Assembly (NCBI GenBank): GCA_964349885.1
Contig: CAYGIQ010000015.1
Span: 1 to 29,138 of the forward strand
Reading direction: 5' to 3'
DNA: 29,138 bases
Source: UBA1413 sp964349885
GTDB lineage: Bacteria > Bacteroidota > Bacteroidia > Bacteroidales > Prolixibacteraceae
Under the pieces are notes generated by a model that worked only from the letters and a program-made list of their open reading frames with translations, was not told the origin of the DNA and ran no database searches. Shown here piece by piece: positions 15,545 through 23,956 of the stretch (positions within the stretch are counted from its first letter, which is position 1; every line of letters starts with the position of its first letter). The position numbers and the translations under genes were made by a program.

Positions 15545-17151
15545 GTAGGGGCCTGAGGTATCTGCTTTCATTCTCCTCCGGAGTTTTGCTAAGTCTTCCA
15601 TGGCTTGGGTTTCCGGGATGGATAATTTTTGTTGCTTTTTTGCCCCTGCTTTGGGTGCGCAACCATTTGCTTCAAAATGCTGAGGCAAATGCCAGTAGCC
15701 ATTTTTTCATCCATAGTTATGTAACCTTCATTGTATGGAATGGACTAACAACTTGGTGGATCATCAATGCAACGCTGGTAGGGGCGATTTTAGCCATTGT
15801 TGTAAACGCCTTCCTGATGTCGGTGGTAACATGGCTTGCATATAACATCCATGCTTATTCCAATAAGAGAGTGGGTAATCTCGCACTTGTTCTTTTGTGG
15901 CTCACTTTCGAATTCTTTCATTTCCACTGGGACATAGAGTGGCCATGGTTAACCCTCGGCAATGCATTGGCAAATCACCCACAAATGGTGCAGTGGTACT
16001 CCTTCACCGGAGTTTTGGGTGGATCTCTGTGGATTTGGAGCCTTAATATATTGATTGTGAACTTTTTGGTCCGCAAAGATGCATCATCCTTATCGGGTAA
16101 ACGCTTTGTTTTGCCAGCAATGGCAGTAGTCTTGTTTTTTCTTCCGGTGGTCTATTCAAATGTGGTTTACTACCGCTACAGCGAAACGTTAGCGCCGCGA
16201 AAGGTGTTAATTGTTCAACCCAATATAGACCCATACTCGGAGGCCTTCGATGCAGGAGCCCACAACAATAAACTTCAGAAATTTCTCGATCTAACGCATA
16301 CTGCACTTACTTCTGATGTAGATTATATTATTGGCCCCGAGACTGTTTTTGAGCAACAGTGGGAAGAAGATAAGCTTTTCTATTACCCATCTTTTGCAGC
16401 CCTTCAGCAGCTTACTCTGCAAGAAGGAAATCCATCGCTGATAATTGGCGCTTCAACACACAAGATCTATTATACCCCCGAAAGCAGAACTGCTACATCG
16501 AGACTTTCGCGCGATGGGACAATGGCATTTGATGCCTACAATACCGCTATATTCGTCGATTCTACAGGCAACTATCAACTCTATCACAAGTCAATCTTGG
16601 TGAGTGGAGTTGAAAAGATGCCGTTTCGTAAATACCTTCGATGGCTCGACAGATTGATTATTAACTTGGGCGGAACCACGGGGACGCTCGGTACCCAGCC
16701 CTATCCAACCAATTTCGAAACGCCGCTGGGAGACAAACTTGCACCCGTAATTTGTTACGAATCGGTGTTCGGAGGGTATGTTGCCCGTTATGTACGCGAC
16801 GGCGCCGATCTGCTTGTTATCATTACCAACGACGGTTGGTGGAAAAATACTCCAGGGTACAAACAGCATTTTGCTTTTGCCCGTCTTCGTGCTATTGAAG
16901 CACGCCGCACGGTGGTGCGGTCGGCAAATACCGGAATATCTGGGGTAATCAACCAACGAGGCGATATCGTGCACATGACCGAATGGTGGGTTGATGATTC
17001 AATTACGGCCGAAGTAAACTTAAATAAGGTCCTGACTTTTTACGTGCGGAATGGGGATTACATTGGCAGGCTTTCGATGTTTGCCTCTGCATTGTTGCTT
17101 TTGAACCTGATAGCAATGGTATTGCGCAAAAAAAATCCGCATCAATTCTAA
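15541..17151 (+). CDS. lnt: Apolipoprotein N-acyltransferase
   Basis: Lnt adds the third acyl chain to the N-terminal cysteine of lipoproteins in the inner membrane. The 536-residue protein has six or so N-terminal membrane segments (to about residue 215), a periplasmic nitrilase-fold domain and a final membrane helix (about 515-530). The catalytic triad is visible: E267 in G-P-E-T, K350 in Y-H-K-S, and C405 in V-I-C-Y-E. The product-binding stretch N-D-G-W-W lies near residue 430. E267 has the same number as in E. coli. The ATG overlaps the stop of the phosphatase gene in the form ATGA, so translation is probably coupled. The operon encodes at least one lipoprotein that it could acylate. Confidence 0.95.
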   Translation: MSRGLRYLLSFSSGVLLSLPWLGFPGWIIFVAFLPLLWVRNHLLQNAEANASSHFFIHSYVTFIVWNGLTTWWIINATLVGAILAIVVNAFLMSVVTWLAYNIHAYSNKRVGNLALVLLWLTFEFFHFHWDIEWPWLTLGNALANHPQMVQWYSFTGVLGGSLWIWSLNILIVNFLVRKDASSLSGKRFVLPAMAVVLFFLPVVYSNVVYYRYSETLAPRKVLIVQPNIDPYSEAFDAGAHNNKLQKFLDLTHTALTSDVDYIIGPETVFEQQWEEDKLFYYPSFAALQQLTLQEGNPSLIIGASTHKIYYTPESRTATSRLSRDGTMAFDAYNTAIFVDSTGNYQLYHKSILVSGVEKMPFRKYLRWLDRLIINLGGTTGTLGTQPYPTNFETPLGDKLAPVICYESVFGGYVARYVRDGADLLVIITNDGWWKNTPGYKQHFAFARLRAIEARRTVVRSANTGISGVINQRGDIVHMTEWWVDDSITAEVNLNKVLTFYVRNGDYIGRLSMFASALLLLNLIAMVLRKKNPHQF

Positions 17152-17581
17152 TTGTGTAAAACCCCGTGTAACAGGATTTGAGTGCCTCGCTGCTCGAACT
17201 TCCAACGGTCCGAAGACTCATTTCGGGATGAACCGAAACTACCAGGCCTGCCTTCACAGCGAAAAGCTTTTCTCGGCTTAATGTTTAATGTTGAGTTTAC
17301 CAACTTCTGAATTAATGCGGACTATATTATAGGTTCAAAGAACTTTCAGAATCAAATATAGCCCATTTTACCCGAATTTCCAAACATTCTCGACCTTCTG
17401 CTTGCTGGGTCTTCTGAAGTAATTGCACATCAGTTTAATATACCCGAAAATAATTTACCGCCAATGTCTAAACATTAATCTTTGGTCTATATCCCAACCC
17501 ATTCCCCCTGAATTTTATGCCATGTTTTCAGAAGGTCGCTCATTTTTTGCATATTTGAAGGTTGTTATTTTAATTCCGTGC
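17152..17581. other. 430-base intergenic region, no gene recognised
   Basis: No convincing ORF, tRNA or known RNA is seen. It holds a small hairpin TTTCGG/CCGAAA around GATGAA (17221-17238) and a 12-base palindrome GAAAAGCTTTTC (17260-17271). Neither is followed by a T-run. Near the pepD start, CATATTTG at 17549-17556 is one base off the -7 consensus. The pepD reading frame stays open back to 17423, but the extra residues do not resemble the family. Confidence 0.5.
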
Positions 17582-19036
17582 ATGAAGAGAGTTTCAGAGC
17601 TTACCCCGGAACCACTGTGGCGATATTTTGAAGAGATTTTGCAGGTTCCACGACCGTCGAAAAAAGAGGAGAAAATTGTACAATACCTGCTCGATTTTGC
17701 TTCAAGACACGATCTGCAGGCTATCATGGATGCTGTTGGCAATGTTTTGATAAAGAAACCTGCAGCCCCCGGCAAGGAAAATCTTCCCGTTGTTGTTCTT
17801 CAGACCCATATAGATATGGTTTGTGAGAAGCATCTCGATAAGGCGTTTAATTTTGAAACCGACCCTATTGAAGCGCTGGTAGGAGAGGAGTGGGTTTCGG
17901 CCAACGGCACTACCCTTGGAGCCGACGATGGAATTGGCATGGCTGCCCAGCTTGCCATACTTACTGCCAAGGATATTCAGCACGGCCCAATAGAATGTCT
18001 CTTTACTGTTGATGAAGAGACTGGCTTAACCGGAGCTTCGCAACTTCAGCCCGGATTTTTTAATGGGAAAATTCTCCTCAACCTCGATTCAGAAGATGAG
18101 GGTGAAATATTCATGGGTTGCGCCGGAGGTATAGATACCACTGCTACATTCTCTTATACCAGAGAACAGACCCCATTTGGATCGATTGCCTTTAAAGTTC
18201 GGGTTACGGGTTTAACCGGTGGCCATTCTGGCGATGATATCCACAAAGGATATGGCAATGCAATCAAAATTCTAGCCCGGTTTCTCATCCGTGAGTTCAA
18301 TTTGTTGCGCATGTCCATCGACGAATTTGATGGTGGCAATTTGCGCAACGCCATTCCCCGCGATGCAGTTGCCAAGGTTGTTATTCCAGCCTCGCAGCGC
18401 GAGCAGTTTGAGCGGGATTTCGAACAGTTTACTGAACAGGTTAAAGCCGAATTCGAACATACTGAACCCAATCTGGATCTTTACCATACCGCTACCGAGA
18501 CTCCATACCAGGTTATGAACCAGACCACTGCTTCCGATTTACTGAATTCACTCATGGCCTGTCCTCATGGGGTGCTTGAAATGAGTTCAAGAATGCCCGG
18601 CATGGTCGAGACTTCCACCAATCTGGCGGCTGTAAAATTTTTGCCGTTTAACGTGATTGAAATTACCACCAGTCAACGGAGTGAAATTGAAAGTCGCAAA
18701 CTGATGGCTGCCGATATGGTCGCTTCTACTTTTACCTTGGCTGGCGCTACAGTTACGCATTCTGATGGCTATCCCGGTTGGAAACCCAACCCTGACTCTG
18801 CCATACTAAAGGTCGCCGTTGATGCCTATTCAACACTTTTTGGCACCGACCCGATTGTTAGGTCGATTCATGCTGGTTTGGAATGTGGTCTTTTCCTTGA
18901 GAAATATCCCGATCTCGATATGGTTTCTATTGGACCAACCATAAAGGGGGCTCACTCTCCGGGAGAGCGTTTGCACATCGAATCGACCCGAAAATTCTGG
19001 ATTTTTCTGATTTACATACTCGAAAATGTGCGGTAA
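17582..19036 (+). CDS. pepD: Aminoacyl-histidine dipeptidase (M20 family)
   Basis: PepD is a cytosolic zinc dipeptidase for Xaa-His and other unblocked dipeptides. From the ATG at 17582 it has 484 residues, the size of E. coli PepD, and begins M-K-R-V-S-E-L-T-P-E-P-L-W as relatives do. An upstream in-frame start would add 53 residues with no family match. Metal and catalytic residues are visible: H76 and D78 in Q-T-H-I-D-M-V, D115 in G-A-D-D-G-I-G, and E145/E146 in D-E-E-T-G-L-T-G. The dimerisation lid carries T-G-G-H-S-G near residue 218. S-I-H-A-G-L-E-C-G and G-A-H-S-P-G-E stand in the C-terminal part. It is preceded by a 430-base gap, so it has its own promoter. Confidence 0.95.
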   Translation: MKRVSELTPEPLWRYFEEILQVPRPSKKEEKIVQYLLDFASRHDLQAIMDAVGNVLIKKPAAPGKENLPVVVLQTHIDMVCEKHLDKAFNFETDPIEALVGEEWVSANGTTLGADDGIGMAAQLAILTAKDIQHGPIECLFTVDEETGLTGASQLQPGFFNGKILLNLDSEDEGEIFMGCAGGIDTTATFSYTREQTPFGSIAFKVRVTGLTGGHSGDDIHKGYGNAIKILARFLIREFNLLRMSIDEFDGGNLRNAIPRDAVAKVVIPASQREQFERDFEQFTEQVKAEFEHTEPNLDLYHTATETPYQVMNQTTASDLLNSLMACPHGVLEMSSRMPGMVETSTNLAAVKFLPFNVIEITTSQRSEIESRKLMAADMVASTFTLAGATVTHSDGYPGWKPNPDSAILKVAVDAYSTLFGTDPIVRSIHAGLECGLFLEKYPDLDMVSIGPTIKGAHSPGERLHIESTRKFWIFLIYILENVR

Positions 19037-19116
19037 ATAAACTTCACAGCTTTTTTTTAGTCCAATCCGGACAGCGATTCAATATATTCTTTTACACTTT
19101 TTAAATTTCATAGTTT

Positions 19117-20202
19117 ATGACCAGTAAGCATAGGGTAGGATTTTTAGGTGCCGGAGGAATTGCTAGGGCACATGTATACGCCCTCGAATCTATGAAATTC
19201 TATTACAGCGATGCCGCCAGCATTGAATTGGTTTCAGTAACATCGGCCCGCGAAGAGAGCAGGAGGGATTTTGCCCGGCAATTTGGTTTCGAACGCGCAG
19301 AATCCGTTGCAGACTTGGTTGCAGCAGCCGATATCGACACCCTCTTTATCCTTGGACCCAACAATACCCATTTTGAACATTTTTCTTTGGCTATGCAAAT
19401 GCCCCAGGTTACGTCAGTTTACCTCGAAAAACCAGTTTGCTCCAGCCTAATGGAAGAGGAGGCAATGGCGCGAATGGCATCCGAAAACTCTCGAAATGTT
19501 CAGGTAGGTTTTCAGTATCTGCAAACTCCCTCTGTCCGTGAGGCACTTGCCTTCTGGAAATCGGGAAGGTTGGGGAAACTATTGCATTTTGATCTTAAAT
19601 ACTACCACGGCGATTATTTACAAGCTTCATACCGCGATAAGCGCAAGACTCGGCTTACTCCAGCTCCTGATGGGGGTGCTATGGCCGATCTGGGGTCGCA
19701 TGGACTTAGCCTGCTGACCGCATTTTTTGGTCCGGGGTTGCAGGTAGTTGGAGCAATGCAATCAGGGCATTTTGATGGTGTTCCGGCCGGGTCGGACCTA
19801 TTCAGTTCAATTGCTTTGTATGACCCGTTTAGCCGTGGTGTAGGCAATATGTCGGCCAGTAGAATCAGTTCTGGATCAGGTGATTTGGTCTATTTTGAAT
19901 TGTATGGAGAACAAGGAGCATTGCGGTACAGCTCGCAGTCGCCCGATTTCTTTGAATATTTTCTCGAATCGGATGGAATTTGGGTCAAACAACCTGTAGG
20001 AAGCAACTACAAGGGTATTTCTTCTTTTCCCTCAGGTCATGTTCCGGCTGGCTGGCTTCGTTCTTTGGTACATGCCCACTATCTGTTTACAGGGGGAAGC
20101 GATAGAGCTGCTTTTGTTCCGGATCTGGCACATGGACTTGAAGTACAGCGTCTGGTGCGGGCTACAGCCTCCCATCTCGAAAACTTCAGAAACAATCTAT
20201 AA
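19117..20202 (+). CDS. Gfo/Idh/MocA-family oxidoreductase
   Basis: The 361-residue protein is an NAD(P)-dependent oxidoreductase of the Gfo/Idh/MocA group. The dinucleotide-binding motif G-F-L-G-A-G-G-I-A lies at 8-16. G-P-N-N-T-H-F-E-H follows near 80, and the nicotinamide-binding L-E-K-P-V lies near 105. The C-terminal substrate domain has G-G-A-M-A-D-L-G-S-H-G near 185-195, where the Asp and His are the usual catalytic pair. Substrates of the family are mostly sugars, inositols and their derivatives; the sequence does not fix which. malQ starts 4 bases after its stop, so a carbohydrate role is plausible. The 80 bases upstream hold a T-rich stretch and no clear promoter box. Confidence 0.88.
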   Translation: MTSKHRVGFLGAGGIARAHVYALESMKFYYSDAASIELVSVTSAREESRRDFARQFGFERAESVADLVAAADIDTLFILGPNNTHFEHFSLAMQMPQVTSVYLEKPVCSSLMEEEAMARMASENSRNVQVGFQYLQTPSVREALAFWKSGRLGKLLHFDLKYYHGDYLQASYRDKRKTRLTPAPDGGAMADLGSHGLSLLTAFFGPGLQVVGAMQSGHFDGVPAGSDLFSSIALYDPFSRGVGNMSASRISSGSGDLVYFELYGEQGALRYSSQSPDFFEYFLESDGIWVKQPVGSNYKGISSFPSGHVPAGWLRSLVHAHYLFTGGSDRAAFVPDLAHGLEVQRLVRATASHLENFRNNL

Positions 20203-20206
20203 TTTT

Positions 20207-21697
20207 ATGGAAAAACGTCGAAGCGGAATACTCTTGCACATCACCTCTTTACCGGGCAAGGAGGGGATAGGCACCCTTGGCAGTCAAGCACGCAGCTTTA
20301 TAGATTTTCTGCACAATACTGGCCAATCGGTTTGGCAAATATTACCGGTTGGTCCGGTAGGTGCAGAAAACTCTCCCTATCTATGCTACTCTGCCTTTGC
20401 CGGAAATCCGATGCTGATCGATCTGGAGCTGCTAATGGCCGATGGACTTCTTACCGACAATTGGATGGTGGGCATTCCTAGATTCAATGTTCGTCAGATA
20501 GATTTTGCAAAAGTTGAATCATGGAAAATTCCTCTTCTCAGAAAGGCTTTTCATGCTTTTGTTTCCCGTCCGAACCATCTGCAATTGGATTACAATCGGT
20601 TTCTCGAAGAACATGGCTGGTGGCTTAACGATTATGCAATGTTTATGGCAGCTAAAAGCCATTTTGGTGGCATTTCTTGGCAGGGATGGCCCGATGATCT
20701 AAAATACCGCGAGCCCGAAGGACTGGATAAGTACCGCAATAAACTAAAAACAGAGATCGAATTTATTCAGTTCGTGCAATTTTGTTTCTTTCGGCAGTGG
20801 GATCTTTTGAGAAACTACGCTGGGCAAAAGGGAATTCAGATTTTGGGCGACTTGCCACTATATGTGGGTGCCGATAGTGCTGACGTATGGAGCAATACCA
20901 AAATCTTTTTGCTCGGCAAAAACCTGCACCCTACCCATGTGGGGGGAGTGCCTCCCGACTATTTCAGTGCTGAAGGTCAATTGTGGGGAAATCCGGTGTT
21001 TAATTGGCAGGCCTTGAAGGAAACCGGATACCATTGGTGGATTGCCAGGATGCATTTTAACCTGCGTATGTTTGATCGGGTCAGAATCGATCATTTTCGG
21101 GGATTGGAATCGTTTTGGGCAGTTGAAGCTGGCGCATCGAATGCGATGGAGGGCGTTTGGATGAAGGCTGGTGGAAGAGAAATGCTAAAGCTTTTAATGA
21201 ATCAACTGGGATACCTGCCTCTGGTGGCCGAGGATCTTGGCATCATTACACCAGAAGTCGATCAGTTGCGCAACGAATTCAACCTACCTGGAATGCGAGT
21301 CCTTCAATTTGCATTTTCTTCCGATGCAACCAACACCCACCTGCCGCATAACTTCGAAAACAGTACCATTGTTTATACCGGTACCCACGACAACGACACA
21401 ACCTGGAGTTGGATTCAGTTGCTTTCTCGAAAGGAGAAGGACATTGCTTTGGCGTATCTAAAGCCCTACGACCGAAGACCGGCTTTAGCACTCATTGAAA
21501 TGGCTTGGGCATCGGCAGCGGTAGAGGCGATTATCCCCTTGCAGGACCTGCTCGAACTTGGGGCTGAGGCAAGAATGAACATTCCTGGATTTGCCCGGGG
21601 CAATTGGGGCTGGCGTATGCGTTGGACACAAATCAGAGGCCGCCATCTTAAATTTCTAAAGGAGCTTACTGCGCGCTACAACCGCCTGAGAACCTAA
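20207..21697 (+). CDS. malQ: 4-alpha-glucanotransferase (amylomaltase, GH77)
   Basis: MalQ transfers maltodextrin units between alpha-1,4-glucans in the cytosol. From the ATG at 20207 the protein has 496 residues, the usual length for the short bacterial form, and begins M-E-K-R-R-S-G-I-L-L-H-I-T-S-L-P as relatives do. The GH77 catalytic residues are D295 in R-I-D-H-F-R-G, E342 in V-A-E-D-L-G and D395 in G-T-H-D-N-D-T. Q-I-L-P-V-G-P and S-P-Y near the N-terminus form the donor site. An open frame continues back into the upstream oxidoreductase gene but is not used. Its stop codon overlaps the stop of the convergent hydrolase gene. Confidence 0.96.
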   Translation: MEKRRSGILLHITSLPGKEGIGTLGSQARSFIDFLHNTGQSVWQILPVGPVGAENSPYLCYSAFAGNPMLIDLELLMADGLLTDNWMVGIPRFNVRQIDFAKVESWKIPLLRKAFHAFVSRPNHLQLDYNRFLEEHGWWLNDYAMFMAAKSHFGGISWQGWPDDLKYREPEGLDKYRNKLKTEIEFIQFVQFCFFRQWDLLRNYAGQKGIQILGDLPLYVGADSADVWSNTKIFLLGKNLHPTHVGGVPPDYFSAEGQLWGNPVFNWQALKETGYHWWIARMHFNLRMFDRVRIDHFRGLESFWAVEAGASNAMEGVWMKAGGREMLKLLMNQLGYLPLVAEDLGIITPEVDQLRNEFNLPGMRVLQFAFSSDATNTHLPHNFENSTIVYTGTHDNDTTWSWIQLLSRKEKDIALAYLKPYDRRPALALIEMAWASAAVEAIIPLQDLLELGAEARMNIPGFARGNWGWRMRWTQIRGRHLKFLKELTARYNRLRT

Positions 21698-22497
21698 CAG
21701 CATCGCAGTACTGCCTGCATAAACAGGTCGGGTTGCTCGGCATGGAGCCAGTGTCCGGCATTAGGGATATCCACAATTTGAGCATCTGGATAGATTCTTT
21801 TGATGAGCTCCAGATCGCTCTCCTGAATGTAGTTCGATGCAAGACCGCGTATAAATCTTACCGGGTAGGTGGTTATGGGCAATCTGTCTTCGAAAAGTTT
21901 GTAATCACCCCCGCCCACAATCTCTTCCAGGTTGTCGTATAAAGCTCCGAGGTTGAGTTTCCATCGGAGCGGTTTTCCTGCTTTGTCGACGATTAGATTT
22001 TTCATCAAGAATTGTCGAATTCGGGCATTGTCAATTTTTAGCGACAAATTTTCTTCAACCTGCTGGCGGCTGTCAACATAGTCGAAATTGATCTCCAACA
22101 TCGCCGTCAGAATGTTGCGATGCAGTGGATACTGGCTCTCTTCCCCATGTGTGAGGTAGTTTTTAGGTGCAATATCCACCACCATAAGGTTGGTCACCCG
22201 CTCGGGAAAATCGGCAGCAAAGGCCATTGCAACTTTTCCTCCCATGCTATGGCCCAGCAAAGCAGCCGTCTCTATGTGATGGGTGTCGAAGAATTGAACC
22301 AGATCTGCTTTCATGGCGGCAAAAGTGTGGTCGTCGTGGTGGGGCGACTGGCCATGGTTGCGCAGGTCGACGCTAAATACAGTATATCTTTCGGAAAGTT
22401 TTTTTGCTATTGCAAACCAATTATCCGATGCTCCATAAAGACCGTGAAGGATTATAAGAGGGGTCCCAATGCCCTCTTTTCTAAAAAAAAGCTGCAT
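21694..22497 (-). CDS. Alpha/beta-fold hydrolase, YbfF-like esterase
   Basis: The 267-residue protein is a single-domain alpha/beta hydrolase closest in appearance to YbfF-type esterases. The oxyanion region is I-L-H-G-L-Y-G-A-S-D-N-W near 16-27. The nucleophile is S84 in G-H-S-M-G-G-K, and the catalytic His lies in N-A-G-H-W-L-H-A-E-Q-P near the C-terminus. V-D-L-R-N-H-G-Q-S-P near 43-52 is the family's other typical block. The ATG at 22497 lies 2 bases after the pdxJ stop; a TTG at 22512 would overlap pdxJ and is less likely. It is second in a pdxJ operon and converges on malQ with overlapping stop codons. The substrate is not predictable. Confidence 0.88.
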   Translation of the reverse strand: MQLFFRKEGIGTPLIILHGLYGASDNWFAIAKKLSERYTVFSVDLRNHGQSPHHDDHTFAAMKADLVQFFDTHHIETAALLGHSMGGKVAMAFAADFPERVTNLMVVDIAPKNYLTHGEESQYPLHRNILTAMLEINFDYVDSRQQVEENLSLKIDNARIRQFLMKNLIVDKAGKPLRWKLNLGALYDNLEEIVGGGDYKLFEDRLPITTYPVRFIRGLASNYIQESDLELIKRIYPDAQIVDIPNAGHWLHAEQPDLFMQAVLRCC

Positions 22498-22499
22498 AG

Positions 22500-23213
22500 T
22501 TATCGGAGACAATCGAGGTATTTACGAATGGTGTTTTCTAAACCGAAATACAAGGCATCGGCAATAAGCGCATGACCGATGGAAACTTCCTGAATAAAGG
22601 GAATGGCAGCGACCAAGAATCCAAGGTTTTCAAGATTGAGGTCGTGCCCGGCATTGATTCCCAATCCTGCACCTTTGGCGACTTCCGCTGCAGTAATAAA
22701 CGGAGCCACCGCTTTGTCTCGGTTCTGCGAAAATTGGTGGGCATAGGGTTCTGTATAGAGCTCTATGCGATCGGTTCCAGTAAGAACAGCGCCCTCAACA
22801 GCTTGTTTATCAGGGTCTACAAACAAGGATGTTCTGATTCCGTTTTCTTTCAAACGGGCGATGACATCGGTAAGGAAATCCCTGTTGGAAAGAGTATCCC
22901 AGCCATGATCGCTGGTTAGCTGACCCGGTTTGTCGGGTACGAGGGTTACCTGATCGGCTTTTATTGAAATGACAAGTTCGAGGAATTCCTCTGTAGGATA
23001 CCCCTCAATGTTGAATTCAGTGGTTATTAAAGGCTTAATGGCCCAAACGTCGTTGCGGGTAATGTGTCGTTCATCGGGTCGCGGATGTACGGTAATTCCC
23101 TGAGCACCAAATTTCTGACACGCAACTGCAGCGCCGGCTACATCGGGGATGGTTCCCCCCCGTGCATTGCGCAGTGTTGCGATTTTGTTTATATTTACAC
23201 TCAATCTTGTCAT
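22500..23213 (-). CDS. pdxJ: Pyridoxine 5'-phosphate synthase
   Basis: PdxJ condenses 1-deoxyxylulose 5-phosphate with 3-amino-2-oxopropyl phosphate to give pyridoxine 5'-phosphate, the last ring-forming step of the DXP-dependent vitamin B6 route. The 237-residue barrel begins M-T-R-L-S-V-N-I-N-K-I-A-T-L-R-N as in relatives. Catalytic H43 stands in V-H-P-R-P-D-E-R-H, E70 in F-N-I-E-G-Y-P, and the third His in I-N-A-G-H-D-L-N. A second ATG two codons upstream (23219) is also possible. It is followed after 2 bases by the hydrolase gene. PLP made here would serve enzymes such as MetY. Confidence 0.96.
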   Translation of the reverse strand: MTRLSVNINKIATLRNARGGTIPDVAGAAVACQKFGAQGITVHPRPDERHITRNDVWAIKPLITTEFNIEGYPTEEFLELVISIKADQVTLVPDKPGQLTSDHGWDTLSNRDFLTDVIARLKENGIRTSLFVDPDKQAVEGAVLTGTDRIELYTEPYAHQFSQNRDKAVAPFITAAEVAKGAGLGINAGHDLNLENLGFLVAAIPFIQEVSIGHALIADALYFGLENTIRKYLDCLR

Positions 23214-23260
23214 GATCATCTAAATGGTGGCGCAAGTTACTATTTATTGAAGGTTAATTT

Positions 23261-23268
23261 CAAATTTA
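23261..23268 (-). promoter_or_regulatory. Probable -7 box for pdxJ
   Basis: The minus strand reads TAAATTTG, a match to TAnnTTTG. It lies in the 68-base gap between divergent pdxJ and the CBS gene, about 47 bases before the pdxJ ATG. The region is AT-rich, so a chance match is possible. Confidence 0.35.
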
Positions 23269-23281
23269 TATCCCGAAACTT

Positions 23282-23947
23282 TTGTTAGCAAGTCAGCTTA
23301 TAATTGAACAGCTTCCGGTTGTAAAGCCTTCCGACACTGGTCAGACGGCCTTAAGCTGGATGGAGCTTTTTAAGGTATCTCACCTTCCGGTGGTTACAGA
23401 TCGCGAGTATCTGGGTCTAATTTCGGATCGGCTAATTTACGATCTTAACATTGCTGCTGATACGGTCGAAAAACACCTAATGGCCCTACATTCGCCGCAT
23501 ATTGGAGCCAATCAGCACATTTTTGAGGCAGCTGCGGTGCTGTTTAACCTGAATCTTACCGTATTACCCGTTTTGGATGAGCAGGAGGCTTATTTGGGAT
23601 CAATTTCGGCAACCGGTATCTCAAAAACTTTTGCCAAGTTGCTGTCGCTGCATGAGCCTGGTGGAATTATCATTCTTCAGGTACCCGAAAACAGCTACTC
23701 TCTGCAGCAAATTTCCCAGATTGTAGAATCGAACGACGCGCGTGTTTTAAGCATGTTTGTTTCAAAACCAACCGATTCGCGGGTATTGCATATAACATTA
23801 AAATTGCAGCGGGTTGATTTAGGTACAGTTATCGCGACCTTTGAGCGTTACAACTATCAGATTGCTGCAGTGTTCACCGACGACTCCATGCTCCATGATT
23901 TGTATGAAGACCGCCTGGACCAATTCCTTAAGTACCTTAATATGTAA
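23282..23947 (+). CDS. CBS-domain pair with C-terminal ACT-like domain
   Basis: The 221-residue protein has two CBS domains: residues 1 to about 55, with 'VSHLPVVTDREYLGLISDRL', and about 65-125, with T-V-L-P-V-L-D-E then Y-L-G-S-I-S. An ACT-like region follows, from G-I-I-I-L-Q-V-P near 140 to about 200. This resembles the AcuB arrangement. CBS pairs commonly bind adenosine nucleotides, so a sensor role is likely, but its target is unknown. No ATG fits the start. The TTG at 23282 gives M-L-A-S-Q-L-I-I, which agrees with how such Bacteroidota proteins begin. nadK follows 9 bases after the stop, which suggests a link with the adenylate or NAD pool. Confidence 0.85.
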   Translation: MLASQLIIEQLPVVKPSDTGQTALSWMELFKVSHLPVVTDREYLGLISDRLIYDLNIAADTVEKHLMALHSPHIGANQHIFEAAAVLFNLNLTVLPVLDEQEAYLGSISATGISKTFAKLLSLHEPGGIIILQVPENSYSLQQISQIVESNDARVLSMFVSKPTDSRVLHITLKLQRVDLGTVIATFERYNYQIAAVFTDDSMLHDLYEDRLDQFLKYLNM

Positions 23948-23956
23948 ATTGGCAGA

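Noticed and set aside
17171..17260. Possible tRNA or tRNA remnant (TTCGAG and paired ends on the minus strand)
   Set aside because: No cloverleaf with anticodon arm and 7-bp acceptor can be drawn.
17423..17581. 53-residue N-terminal extension of PepD
   Set aside because: It does not resemble the family; the ATG at 17582 gives the standard N-terminus and length.
20039..20206. Extended malQ start inside the oxidoreductase gene
   Set aside because: It would overlap the upstream gene by 164 bases. The ATG at 20207 gives the conserved N-terminus.
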